From assembly GCF_025639805.1 (NCBI RefSeq), contig NZ_CP106735.1:4311501-4375500 (forward strand): a stretch of DNA of 64,000 nt. Direction: 5' to 3'. This document shows, piece by piece, positions 1-8,092 of the stretch. Position numbers and translations under genes: made by a program. Under the pieces are notes generated by a model. It saw nothing but the letters and a program-made list of their open reading frames with translations. It searched no databases and was not told where the DNA came from. This DNA is from Reichenbachiella carrageenanivorans. Its GTDB lineage: Bacteria > Bacteroidota > Bacteroidia > Cytophagales > Cyclobacteriaceae. The first letter of the stretch is position 1, and the number at the start of each line of letters is the position of its first letter.

Positions 1-1314
1 ACACTACAAGGTTATTTGTTGTCCTATGTTATGATGGCAGGTTCTGCTGCAAACAACCATCCTATTGAAATTGATTTAGATGATGCCGAATTGGCTCCCA
101 GTAGAATTTTCGACAATTACGCTGCATTAATTGGAAATAATCAATCAAAGGACGCTTTGTATTTAAGTGTTCTATCTATGACTGAAAAAGTGGATTGGCA
201 TGCTCAGTATGAAGCCAATTCTATTGGGTTGTCAGGATATGGAGAAAGAATTTTAAGAAATTCAGGTTATGATGGCCCCAATAACGACGTGTCAGCAGAA
301 GGACTCACAAGTTCGTGGGATTTCATTAAGTACAACTCTGAATCTGGGAATGTATTAATGATAGACGGAGAAAAACACACCAGTAAATTTGGGCAAGGAA
401 TTGAAGAAGGAATAACTGATACCAATATTGAATATTTCAGGGCTTCTAGCCAAACGGCAATAAAAGGAGAGCATTTCCGAGATGTAATGTTTGTTCAGGC
501 TGCAAATGGAGCAAATGGATATTATATTGTTATGGATCATGTAAAGACCGATGTTTCTGGAGCAACGGTTAATATCGTTTGGCACCCCAATACCGCAATC
601 ATAGAAACGGTTGAGGATCAAAAACACTATCATTCAGCACTCAAAGTAAAAGAAGGCGCGCTAGGTCCAGTGCTGTATAGCAACAACACCGTAGAGTTAG
701 CCACTTTCCTTGGAACACCACCAATTTCTGTTGAAAAGAAAGAAATGGTAAATCAGAGAAGACAACACCACTACCGAGCAGGGTACCTGTATAATAACTA
801 TTCTACAAGCAATAATAAAGCGGATATACTAACAGTACTTTTCCCAGGTGATCAGAACCACAAGATTGGTAGTATGGCTAGAATTACAACTGAAGTATAT
901 ACTGGTGGTAAAATCACTCAAGGGAATGTTGTAGATATTGCACTTACTTCTGATAGTTCTGTCTCGGGGACAAATGAAACGGAATCTTTTCAGGCTGCGA
1001 ATATCGTATACCGAAAACTTGCAGGAAAGCTGGTTACTTATTTTGTAAAGGGTACATCATTTAAATCAGGACAGGACATTCCAATAGGTTTTAGCTCCGA
1101 GACACCGATTACCATTTATATGAATGGAAAAAGCGAGGAGAAAAAAATTGTTGGTAAAATTATTTCTTCTGGAGCTAAAGTCACTTTTTACGACTCTGAC
1201 ATCTCAGCCGTTAAGATAGACGACAAAAAAATTCCAGTAGATATTTCTGAGCCGAACAGTGTAAGTGTTACCATTCCCATAGGGACGTACAAAATTGAAC
1301 TCGAGAAACGATAG
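1..1314 (+). CDS. Heparinase II/III-like protein, C-terminal part (5' end outside window)
   Basis: The reading frame is open at the window edge, so this is the last roughly 437 codons of a longer gene. Near the start the stretch WHAQYEANSIGLSGYGE followed by NSGYDG resembles the heparinase II/III region that carries a histidine and a G-rich turn. Further on, FRDVMFVQAANGANGYYIVMD resembles the conserved strand pair (R.V.FV..YW.V.D) of the C-terminal beta-sheet domain of that family. Those enzymes are polysaccharide lyases acting on uronic-acid polymers, usually in the periplasm. The fold assignment rests on these two motifs only and the substrate cannot be read. The N-terminal toroid and any signal peptide lie outside. 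The gene ends at a strong bidirectional terminator. An otherwise unrecognised secreted beta-sheet protein is the alternative. Confidence 0.5.
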   Translation, partial: TLQGYLLSYVMMAGSAANNHPIEIDLDDAELAPSRIFDNYAALIGNNQSKDALYLSVLSMTEKVDWHAQYEANSIGLSGYGERILRNSGYDGPNNDVSAEGLTSSWDFIKYNSESGNVLMIDGEKHTSKFGQGIEEGITDTNIEYFRASSQTAIKGEHFRDVMFVQAANGANGYYIVMDHVKTDVSGATVNIVWHPNTAIIETVEDQKHYHSALKVKEGALGPVLYSNNTVELATFLGTPPISVEKKEMVNQRRQHHYRAGYLYNNYSTSNNKADILTVLFPGDQNHKIGSMARITTEVYTGGKITQGNVVDIALTSDSSVSGTNETESFQAANIVYRKLAGKLVTYFVKGTSFKSGQDIPIGFSSETPITIYMNGKSEEKKIVGKIISSGAKVTFYDSDISAVKIDDKKIPVDISEPNSVSVTIPIGTYKIELEKR

Positions 1315-1470
1315 CATAGCATAAAGAAAAGTGTAAAGAGTCTCGGGAATTTGATCTTTACATTAAAGGATTTATTTCGATTTCGTAGCGCATCATGATT
1401 TCTATCTCTCATATTTTCCATAAAAAGCGCTATGCATGAGGGGAGAACGAAAAACAGTGCAGAAATCACA

Positions 1471-1514
1471 AAAAAGACAGCCAACCACTAATAATAGTAA
1501 TTGGCTGTCTTTTT
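1471..1514. terminator. Bidirectional intrinsic terminator
   Basis: A perfect 14-bp inverted repeat AAAAAGACAGCCAA / TTGGCTGTCTTTTT with a 16-nt loop lies between two convergent genes. Either transcript gives a hairpin with a U-tract, so it can stop both the lyase-like gene and the barrel gene. Confidence 0.9.
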
Positions 1515-1563
1515 ATAGTGCTGAAGGATATCGGTCAGAAGGCTGACTTCTATAGCAGATTTA

Positions 1564-2832
1564 TTAGAAAGTCTCGTTTAGCCGAATATAAACACCTTGT
1601 GTACCATAGTCTCCCCAGCCGTAGTCTACGCCCAGGTTGGTTCTTGCTTTTTTACTGATGTTTATTCTCACTCCGAGGCCATAGCCTTTATTGATCTCAC
1701 CGAATAGTTTGATGTCGTTGTCTGATGCACTAGCCGTGGTGATATTGAAATAAGCGATCATGCCGATCAAGTCAGGATTTTTGTCTGTGCCCCAGACATG
1801 CCTTCTAAACTCCGTTTCGGCATATACCATATTTTGTCCTCTAAATCTTCCCTGTGCATATGGACGACCTGATTTGGCAAACTGATCATACCCGATCGCT
1901 GGCAAGAGCAAATAAGGCAGATCTCCTGAGGTACTAAAATTGCCCCAAGTCCAAAAGGCCAATATGTTTTTGTGATTGTCTGGCGTCAGGCTAAAATAGT
2001 CTCTATACTCCAACCACAGCGTAGTAGAGGATTTTTCACTTCCTATAAACGCTGGATTCATCTTGAAGGAAGCGTAAGCATATCTACCTTTATATGGATT
2101 GTTTTGGTTGTCACGAGTATCATAAATCCCATTGAGCGAAAGCCCGACCAAGGTGGTAGACTCATTGTCAAAACCATAGGCTTCGTTGTACGCATAGTAG
2201 CTAGTAATGTCTCCATTGGCCACATCTAGGAGCTGGTCGTTTACATCATAGAATCTGTCGAAGTGGATTCCGATACCAGCATAAAAACCTTCATTCACTT
2301 TTTTAAGAGCCGTTTGGTAAAACCTGATAAACTTATACTCCATCATTTGGGCACCGTCAATGCCCTCGGATATCCCATCGTTAAACTCAAAGCCATTGCT
2401 CACGAGCTTGGCCGACTGAGGCCCCGTACCTAGTCCCCAAGTAGGCTGCGAGGAGTTGAGAAACCTCCAATCTCCCATCAGGATAATGTTGTTGTTTTCG
2501 GTATAGGCCGTGCTCTTGATGGTAAACACCGTCTGGTTGAGTGTGGTAAATGCTAACCCGGCAAGTGCTGATGAGATCTTGGTGGTCTTGGGATCTCCCA
2601 TGTACCAGCTGGCTGCCAGGCCTGCACCGTAGATAAACCCAAGTGCGGGATTGGCACCGATCACTGGCAATGGAGACAAATAGATATCGCCTTTCTCTGG
2701 TACTTTGTTCTTTTTTGCCGCTTTGGCCTCCTTTTTCGCCTGTTTCTTGTCTACGGCATCTTGCCCCTGTACCTGCCCTGCTACTAAAAAAAGCAAACAA
2801 AGCGCAATCATTTGATATTGGATATTCTTCAT
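1564..2832 (-). CDS. Omp85/D15-type outer-membrane beta-barrel protein
   Basis: The protein has 422 residues. A signal peptide (about 1-23, ending VQGQ) is followed by a Lys/Ala-rich segment (about 28-45), then a domain rich in alternating aromatic and polar strands that ends in Phe, as outer-membrane barrels do. The motifs YDTRDNQNNPYKGRY, GRPYAQGRFRGQNMVYAETE and FGEINKGYGLGVR fit the C-terminal barrel of the bacterial surface antigen D15/BamA superfamily, where RGQ resembles the conserved barrel-lumen motif. No POTRA repeats are present, so it is not BamA itself. It resembles the short D15-like barrels common in Bacteroidota. It stands alone with its own terminator, and its cargo is unknown. 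Confidence 0.7.
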   Translation of the reverse strand: MKNIQYQMIALCLLFLVAGQVQGQDAVDKKQAKKEAKAAKKNKVPEKGDIYLSPLPVIGANPALGFIYGAGLAASWYMGDPKTTKISSALAGLAFTTLNQTVFTIKSTAYTENNNIILMGDWRFLNSSQPTWGLGTGPQSAKLVSNGFEFNDGISEGIDGAQMMEYKFIRFYQTALKKVNEGFYAGIGIHFDRFYDVNDQLLDVANGDITSYYAYNEAYGFDNESTTLVGLSLNGIYDTRDNQNNPYKGRYAYASFKMNPAFIGSEKSSTTLWLEYRDYFSLTPDNHKNILAFWTWGNFSTSGDLPYLLLPAIGYDQFAKSGRPYAQGRFRGQNMVYAETEFRRHVWGTDKNPDLIGMIAYFNITTASASDNDIKLFGEINKGYGLGVRINISKKARTNLGVDYGWGDYGTQGVYIRLNETF

Positions 2833-3136
2833 GAGTGGGGACTTAGTATGTATGAGTTAAGATTTAGCCAAAAAGACGCATATTCTCCGAGATCACCAAT
2901 ATTCAAGGAATCAATTTTCTTTATATATCCATTCTTCTTTTAGTACCCTCCTCTTACTAGCCTCAGAGATCCTCATAAATAAATTACTGCGTTTTAGCAT
3001 CTTTTCTATTGCTTAAAGAATGTTTACTGTATGGCTTCTACCATTTTTATGCGCATAACCACTACTTAGTTTTGCATAAACAATTACGTAATTAACAAAA
3101 ACACACTACGTAATTCGAAAACTAACTGATAACAAT
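2833..3136. other. Divergent intergenic region, barrel gene / nitrate transporter
   Basis: About 300 bases of A+T-rich DNA separate the two divergent genes. The transporter side holds a -7-like box and two TACGTAAT repeats, listed separately. Nothing gene-like was seen in the remainder. Confidence 0.5.
3067..3114 (+). promoter_or_regulatory. Candidate promoter with two TACGTAAT direct repeats
   Basis: TAGTTTTG at 3067-3074 matches the Bacteroidota -7 consensus TAnnTTTG. Downstream, TACGTAAT occurs at 3085-3092 and again at 3107-3114, 22 bp apart, which is about two helical turns. The first copy sits in the 10-bp palindrome ATTACGTAAT. The repeats would fall around or just after the start site, a position typical of operators. 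The regulator is unknown. Confidence 0.5.
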
Positions 3137-4501
3137 ATGTACACGAATTCTTCCTTAGAAAAAGCCACAAAGATCAACCTATTCGACTTCCGATCGGTAC
3201 AAATGCGAACTTTTCACCTCAGCTGGGTTGCTTTCTTCCTTTGCTTCTTTGGTTGGTTTGCACATGCGCCCCTGATGAACTCCACCATTGGCCCAGACAT
3301 GGATCTAAGCAAAGCACAAAAGATCACCGCCTTTATCGCCTCAGTAGGAGTCACCATTTTTGCTCGACTCATTATAGGTAATCTTTGCGACAAAATAGGC
3401 CCTAGAAAAAGCTACACCTATCTCTTGGTATTCGGTGCCATCGTCGTGGCTGGATCTTCATTCGCTTACAACTGGGAGACTTACCTTATTTCCAGAATGG
3501 CGATCGGCGTAATCGGTGCCTCATTCGTGATCACACAGTACCACACCACCAAAATGTTTGCCCCCAATGTAGTAGGAATCGCCAATGCCACCACTGCTGG
3601 CTGGGGTAACCTGGGCGGTGGAGTCACACAGGCCATGATGCCACTCATCGCTTCGGGTATGCTTGCGCTTGGTTTTGCAGAATCAGAATTATCTAAATGG
3701 AGACCAGCCATGTTTGTGCCTGCCCTCATCATGTTGGCCGTAGCCTATCTCTATTGGAAATACACACAAGACACGCCCAAGGGCAATTTCGAAGATGTAC
3801 CAGAAGAAAAACCCCAAGTAGAAAAAGGTGAATCTGGCCTGTTTATGTCTGCCGTCCTAGACCGAAGAGTCTGGATCTTGTTTGCCATCTATGGTGCTTG
3901 TTTTGGACTAGAACTATTTGTCAACGGCCGTGCAGCCACTTACTACCAGACCAAGTTTGAACTAAACGAAACCACCGCAGGACTGATCGCGGCCTTGTTT
4001 GGTTTGATGAACCTATTTGCCCGCTCTATGGGTGGATGGCTAGGAGATCGCTTCTCCAAAACTGGTGGACTCAGCGGAAGAGTAAAATGGCTTGTCATGG
4101 TATTGTTCGTAGAAGGACTTGCTTTGATCCTCTTTTCAAGAATGGATCTACTCGGCCCAGCCATCATGACCATGATCATCTTTTCACTTTTCGTGCAAAT
4201 GGCCGAAGGAGCTACTTTCTCTGTCGTACCATTCATCAATAAAAAATCGCTGGGTGCCGTAGCTGGTATCGTAGGCGCTGGTGGCAATGTGGGTGCTGTG
4301 ATGTACGCCCAGTTCTTACTCAGAAGTGGCTCTACCTTAGAAAACAGTTTTATGTACTTCGGTGTAGCTGTAGTCGCTATCAGTCTCTTAGGATTGGGTA
4401 TCAAATTCTCTAAAGCAGATGAGGAAGCTGCTGTAGCCGAACAAAAGAAATTAGAAGCGATGGAGCTAGCACTGAAAACAGAAGCAAAAATAGCGGCATA
4501 A
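3137..4501 (+). CDS. narK: NarK/NrtP-type nitrate/nitrite transporter (MFS)
   Basis: A 454-residue, 12-helix major facilitator protein of the nitrate/nitrite porter family. The two family signatures are visible, one per half: TTAGWGNLGGGVTQ (about 155-168) and VGAGGNVGAVMYAQ (about 380-393). The loop after the second helix has the MFS pattern GNLCDKIGPRKSY, and the second half repeats it as GGWLGDRFSKTGG. It should move nitrate in and/or nitrite out across the inner membrane. There is no nitrate or nitrite reductase next to it, so assimilation versus respiration cannot be decided. It is monocistronic, with a promoter carrying paired TACGTAAT sites and a terminator just after the stop. The Ala/Lys/Glu-rich C-terminal tail is cytoplasmic. 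Confidence 0.9.
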   Translation: MYTNSSLEKATKINLFDFRSVQMRTFHLSWVAFFLCFFGWFAHAPLMNSTIGPDMDLSKAQKITAFIASVGVTIFARLIIGNLCDKIGPRKSYTYLLVFGAIVVAGSSFAYNWETYLISRMAIGVIGASFVITQYHTTKMFAPNVVGIANATTAGWGNLGGGVTQAMMPLIASGMLALGFAESELSKWRPAMFVPALIMLAVAYLYWKYTQDTPKGNFEDVPEEKPQVEKGESGLFMSAVLDRRVWILFAIYGACFGLELFVNGRAATYYQTKFELNETTAGLIAALFGLMNLFARSMGGWLGDRFSKTGGLSGRVKWLVMVLFVEGLALILFSRMDLLGPAIMTMIIFSLFVQMAEGATFSVVPFINKKSLGAVAGIVGAGGNVGAVMYAQFLLRSGSTLENSFMYFGVAVVAISLLGLGIKFSKADEEAAVAEQKKLEAMELALKTEAKIAA

Positions 4502-4522
4502 CTAATTGGTTTAATTCTTTTT

Positions 4523-4555
4523 AAGAGAGCCAGCACTTGTGTTGGCTCTCTTTGT
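4523..4555 (+). terminator. Intrinsic terminator of the nitrate transporter gene
   Basis: AAGAGAGCCA pairs perfectly with TGGCTCTCTT across a 10-nt loop and is followed by TTG and TTTT. Confidence 0.9.
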
Positions 4556-4593
4556 TTTGGTCTTCACCCCTAGATGCCACGCTATAAAACATA

Positions 4594-4620
4594 AAAAGCA
4601 CCGACTTTCATCGGTGCCTT
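4594..4620 (-). terminator. Intrinsic terminator of the T9SS BIG2 protein gene
   Basis: GCACCGA/TCGGTGC forms a 7-bp stem with A/T-rich flanks. Read on the minus strand it is followed by TTTTT, and it lies about 95 bases past the stop codon of the minus-strand gene. Confidence 0.8.
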
Positions 4621-4712
4621 TAGCTGTTGCGTGAGTTAAGAAAAATAAGTCCTATACAATACTTGACTTATATATTTTAACCTGCTTTATGCAGTTTTAA
4701 TATTCCTGATGC

Positions 4713-7700
4713 TTAGTGACTGACAACGATCCTTGCAGACTCAGTGCCTTTTTCACTAGTGAATTTCAAGAGGTAGACGCCGTTATCAAACGACGAGACA
4801 TCTATACTCTCAGAAGTAGTCAGTGACTTGCGAAGCACTTCTACTCCTATTAGATTAATAATCGAAACCGTATGATATCCAATAGGATTATCTATTTTCA
4901 GAATAGAAGAAACCGGGTTAGGATATACACTCATCAGATTGACTTCGCCTACAATAGCCGTTACTTTGTGTACAGTCACCGTAAAATCAGCAGTGAAATT
5001 ACCGTCCTCACTTGTCGCAGTAATCGTGGCTACCCCTTCGCCTATGGCAGTCAATACGCCATCTACGACAGTCGCTATAGAGGCATCGCTCGTACTCCAA
5101 GTCACCTTTTTATTGGATGCATTAGCTGGCAATACAGTAGCTACCAACGCATGGGTCTTCCCTACTTCTATAGATGCTGCGTCGTCATCAAGGCTTATGC
5201 CTGTGACATTGACCAGAGGAGCCTCCGTCACGGTGACTACCCAATCTTGTATTGCGCCACTTGCGGCCGTTACGGTGTAGGTGACAGCACTTGTAAAATC
5301 CTGTGCTGTTCCAGAGTTTGGCGACACAGTAGCTCCTTGAGATAGCGTAATCGTAGGTGTGAGTGCCGTCACATCCGTACCATGTAGCACGGCGATAGAC
5401 ACGGTATGATTGTCCGTATCGATGGTGGCCGCTTCGTCTTGCGCTGCAAGTGCAAATGCAGTAATGTCTGTTTCTTCACTTGCTCCTTGGCTTACTATTT
5501 TTATATTGGCTGCACTCACTTCGAGTGTGCCATCTGTAGTGAAGACCTGTACCCAAAGCCACCAAAAATCACCTGTAGGCAATTCAGAAGTCAACGTAGC
5601 ATCTGTCAGGTTTAAAGTCACAGTAGAAGTACCCGAAGATGTACCTACCACTGACTCATCTATTATTTCAAAGTCTTCTCCTGTAACTGCCCAAGAGCCA
5701 TCTAGGTGACGAAGCATGTACTTGATGCCTTCTGCCGCTATGGTCTGTCCTTCTCCTGCGTTATAGTCTACGACTACTTCCATTGTTCCTCCACTTTGGA
5801 AAGTCCCTTGCGTGTATTTGCTCAGATCATCAAAGACCGCTTTGGGGGCAGCTGTTACCGTCACTGTACTCGTTCCTTTCAAGGTATTGTCTTCATCCGA
5901 TGTGGCTGTGATGGTGACCTCCCCACTGGATACTCCAGTCACTAGACCAGTCTGATCTACTGTAGCGATGTCATCATCGCTAGAAGTCCAAGTCACTGCT
6001 TTGTTGGTCGCATTAGAAGGAGACACAACTGCTGTAAGCTGCACTGTAGCGTCTGTTTTGACAGATGCGGGTGCGGGAGTCACTGCTACACCAGTCACAT
6101 CTACTTCACTAGTCGCTGCTGTGATCGTAGCCATCCATACTTGCGTACTCATGTCTTGGGCTGTAACGGTATAACTTACTGGATTGGTAAAATCTACAGG
6201 TGTTCCTGATTCAGGTGATATAGTTGCATAATCTGACACGGTAATGACAGGCGAAAGGGCTGTATTGTCTGTGCCAAAGGTCGTTTCTGCCGTAATGGTG
6301 AAATTGGTCTTGTCTATCACAACCTCTCCACTCTGAACCAAGCCTAGAGAAAAACCTAAGATTTCCTTTTCTGAGCTATCAAATTCAGGAACGATCACCG
6401 GGCCATTATTTTGAAAAGTAGAAACCTCTTTCAAACCGCCTGTACTGTGTACGCGTACCCACAGCCAATAAAAATCTCCACTTGGTAGTTCGTTTGACAG
6501 CACTACATCTGTCAGGTCGATAGAAACCGTAGAAGAACCCGTAGAAGTACCTATGCCAGTCTGATCTAGTGGTGCTGCATAGTCTGTGACTAATCCCCAA
6601 GCAGAAGTTAAATGTCGGAGTACTACTTGTACGCCATTACCATTCATGGTCTCCCCTCCTAGGTTGTAGTTTACCGTCACGGCCATTGTACCGTTCGTTC
6701 TGAATGAAGCACCTGCATAGTTAGTTATATTATCAAAAGTCACACCTACTGCTGGAGCCGCACCTACAGTGATGGTACTCGTCCCTGTAAAACTGCCATC
6801 TACCGAAGTAGCGGTAACAATAGCTGTACCTTCTGCTACACCCGTGACTAACCCTGAGGCGCTCACCGTAGCAATATCTGTATCATCTGAACTCCAAGTA
6901 ACAGACTTATTTGTTGCATTGGCTGGCGCTACCGTCGCTGTTAGTTGTGTAGTAGTTCCTACAAATGCATTTCCAGTGCTTGGAGTTACTGTGAGTCCAG
7001 TAACTGCTGCTGACTCTACAGTCACGTCGAAGGTAGCCTCAAAATCACCATCCTCAGTTGTCACTGTAATGGTAGTGCTACCTACGGCCTCACCCGTGAC
7101 GACGCCATCTACTACAGTCGCAATCGCTTCATCTCCCGAAGCCCAAGTCACTGCTTTATTAGCCGCATCTACAGGTTGGACTGACGCTGTCAACGTATAG
7201 TCATCTCCAATAATGATCGTCTCTGCGTCATCATCCAAAGTCACGCCAGTCACGGCCTTTGGAGCTTCGATAGTAGCTACGAAGGTATCGGTAAAACTGC
7301 CATCTGTAGTAGTGACCGTAATGGTGGCAGTACCTATTGCAACTGCCGTAACTACACCGTCTACTACGGTAGCTATCCCTTCATCACTTGTAGACCAAGT
7401 CACTTCTTTATTGGAAGCATCTTCTGGAGATACAGTAGCTGTCAACGTATGTGAAGCCCCAACTCCCAAAGTTCCAGCATCACTATCAAGCTCAACACCA
7501 GTAACCAGTACAGTGGCAGCTGCCTTAGTCACACTCCATTCCTTCACAAATAGTTGAGAGCCATGATTTCCTCTTAGAATTCCAAAAATGTAATCTCCAT
7601 CACTTGCTACAGACACCGTTTTACTGAATGCAACAAATGTACTATTGGTGCCCTCATCCTGAATAGCAGCTGTAGGAGCATCATCGCCTACTGCCCACAC

Positions 7701-8012
7701 ACCATAATGAAAAGGAAGAACAGTTTTGTTTTGAACCATGAAAGTACCCTCAATCAGATAATTCCCTGCTGCTAGATCAGTGGCCGTATAAGTTAAACTA
7801 CTGACACCACTCAGTTTTGCTCCCCATGTACCTCCCCATGAAGCTGCTTCCATTGTACCCGAACTAGCAAAGTTTGTTGGCAAACTGGAAACAAAACTTT
7901 CAACCTCTGATTGGTTGGCTAAAGACACTTCAAATAGGGTTTGTGCGTAGACACTGGTCATCGAAAACCCCATGATAAGGATTAATAAAATTCTAGTAAA
8001 CTTTCTCATCAT
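4713..8012 (-). CDS. Modular T9SS-secreted protein with BIG2 domains, no recognised catalytic domain
   Basis: The 1099 residues read as: signal peptide 1-23; an unrecognised beta-rich domain 25-165; BIG2 Ig-like domains 170-248, 254-332 and 337-416; domain A 421-541; a DUF5018-like domain 549-632; BIG2 638-721; a second domain A 724-840; a second DUF5018-like domain 848-929; BIG2 935-1014; and a T9SS type A sorting domain about 1025-1099 (YPNPVSS, then VYLLKF). BIG2 units show the usual VTWSSxDxxIATV core. Domain A also occurs in the neighbouring GH86 enzyme. With no catalytic motif and shared accessory modules, I infer a surface or secreted binding protein for agar-type polysaccharide. It lies 80 bases after the GH86 gene on the same strand, separated by a weak hairpin, so co-transcription with attenuation is plausible. 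The repeats could recombine. Confidence 0.85.
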   Translation of the reverse strand: MMRKFTRILLILIMGFSMTSVYAQTLFEVSLANQSEVESFVSSLPTNFASSGTMEAASWGGTWGAKLSGVSSLTYTATDLAAGNYLIEGTFMVQNKTVLPFHYGVWAVGDDAPTAAIQDEGTNSTFVAFSKTVSVASDGDYIFGILRGNHGSQLFVKEWSVTKAAATVLVTGVELDSDAGTLGVGASHTLTATVSPEDASNKEVTWSTSDEGIATVVDGVVTAVAIGTATITVTTTDGSFTDTFVATIEAPKAVTGVTLDDDAETIIIGDDYTLTASVQPVDAANKAVTWASGDEAIATVVDGVVTGEAVGSTTITVTTEDGDFEATFDVTVESAAVTGLTVTPSTGNAFVGTTTQLTATVAPANATNKSVTWSSDDTDIATVSASGLVTGVAEGTAIVTATSVDGSFTGTSTITVGAAPAVGVTFDNITNYAGASFRTNGTMAVTVNYNLGGETMNGNGVQVVLRHLTSAWGLVTDYAAPLDQTGIGTSTGSSTVSIDLTDVVLSNELPSGDFYWLWVRVHSTGGLKEVSTFQNNGPVIVPEFDSSEKEILGFSLGLVQSGEVVIDKTNFTITAETTFGTDNTALSPVITVSDYATISPESGTPVDFTNPVSYTVTAQDMSTQVWMATITAATSEVDVTGVAVTPAPASVKTDATVQLTAVVSPSNATNKAVTWTSSDDDIATVDQTGLVTGVSSGEVTITATSDEDNTLKGTSTVTVTAAPKAVFDDLSKYTQGTFQSGGTMEVVVDYNAGEGQTIAAEGIKYMLRHLDGSWAVTGEDFEIIDESVVGTSSGTSTVTLNLTDATLTSELPTGDFWWLWVQVFTTDGTLEVSAANIKIVSQGASEETDITAFALAAQDEAATIDTDNHTVSIAVLHGTDVTALTPTITLSQGATVSPNSGTAQDFTSAVTYTVTAASGAIQDWVVTVTEAPLVNVTGISLDDDAASIEVGKTHALVATVLPANASNKKVTWSTSDASIATVVDGVLTAIGEGVATITATSEDGNFTADFTVTVHKVTAIVGEVNLMSVYPNPVSSILKIDNPIGYHTVSIINLIGVEVLRKSLTTSESIDVSSFDNGVYLLKFTSEKGTESARIVVSH

Positions 8013-8059
8013 TCAAATCGTTTTGTTTTATTCATAATTTTAAAACCCATGACAGGTAA

Positions 8060-8082
8060 AAGAGGGGCACTCATCCCCTCTT
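8060..8082 (-). terminator. Weak terminator/attenuator hairpin between GH86 and BIG2 protein genes
   Basis: AAGAGGGG / CCCCTCTT forms a perfect 8-bp stem with a 7-nt loop; on the minus strand it is followed by TTAC, giving only a short U-run. It could reduce read-through from the enzyme gene into the downstream gene. Confidence 0.6.
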
Positions 8083-8092
8083 GCAGTATTAG

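Noticed and set aside
1188..1484. 98-residue minus-strand open frame with hydrophobic start near 1.4 kb
   Set aside because: Largely antisense to the lyase-like gene and running into the terminator stem; no supporting features.
6769..7200. Long plus-strand open frames opposite the BIG2 and GH86 genes (for example 4939-5280, 6769-7200, 9303-9713)
   Set aside because: They are antisense shadows of repetitive Thr/Val/Ala-rich coding sequence and have no family features.
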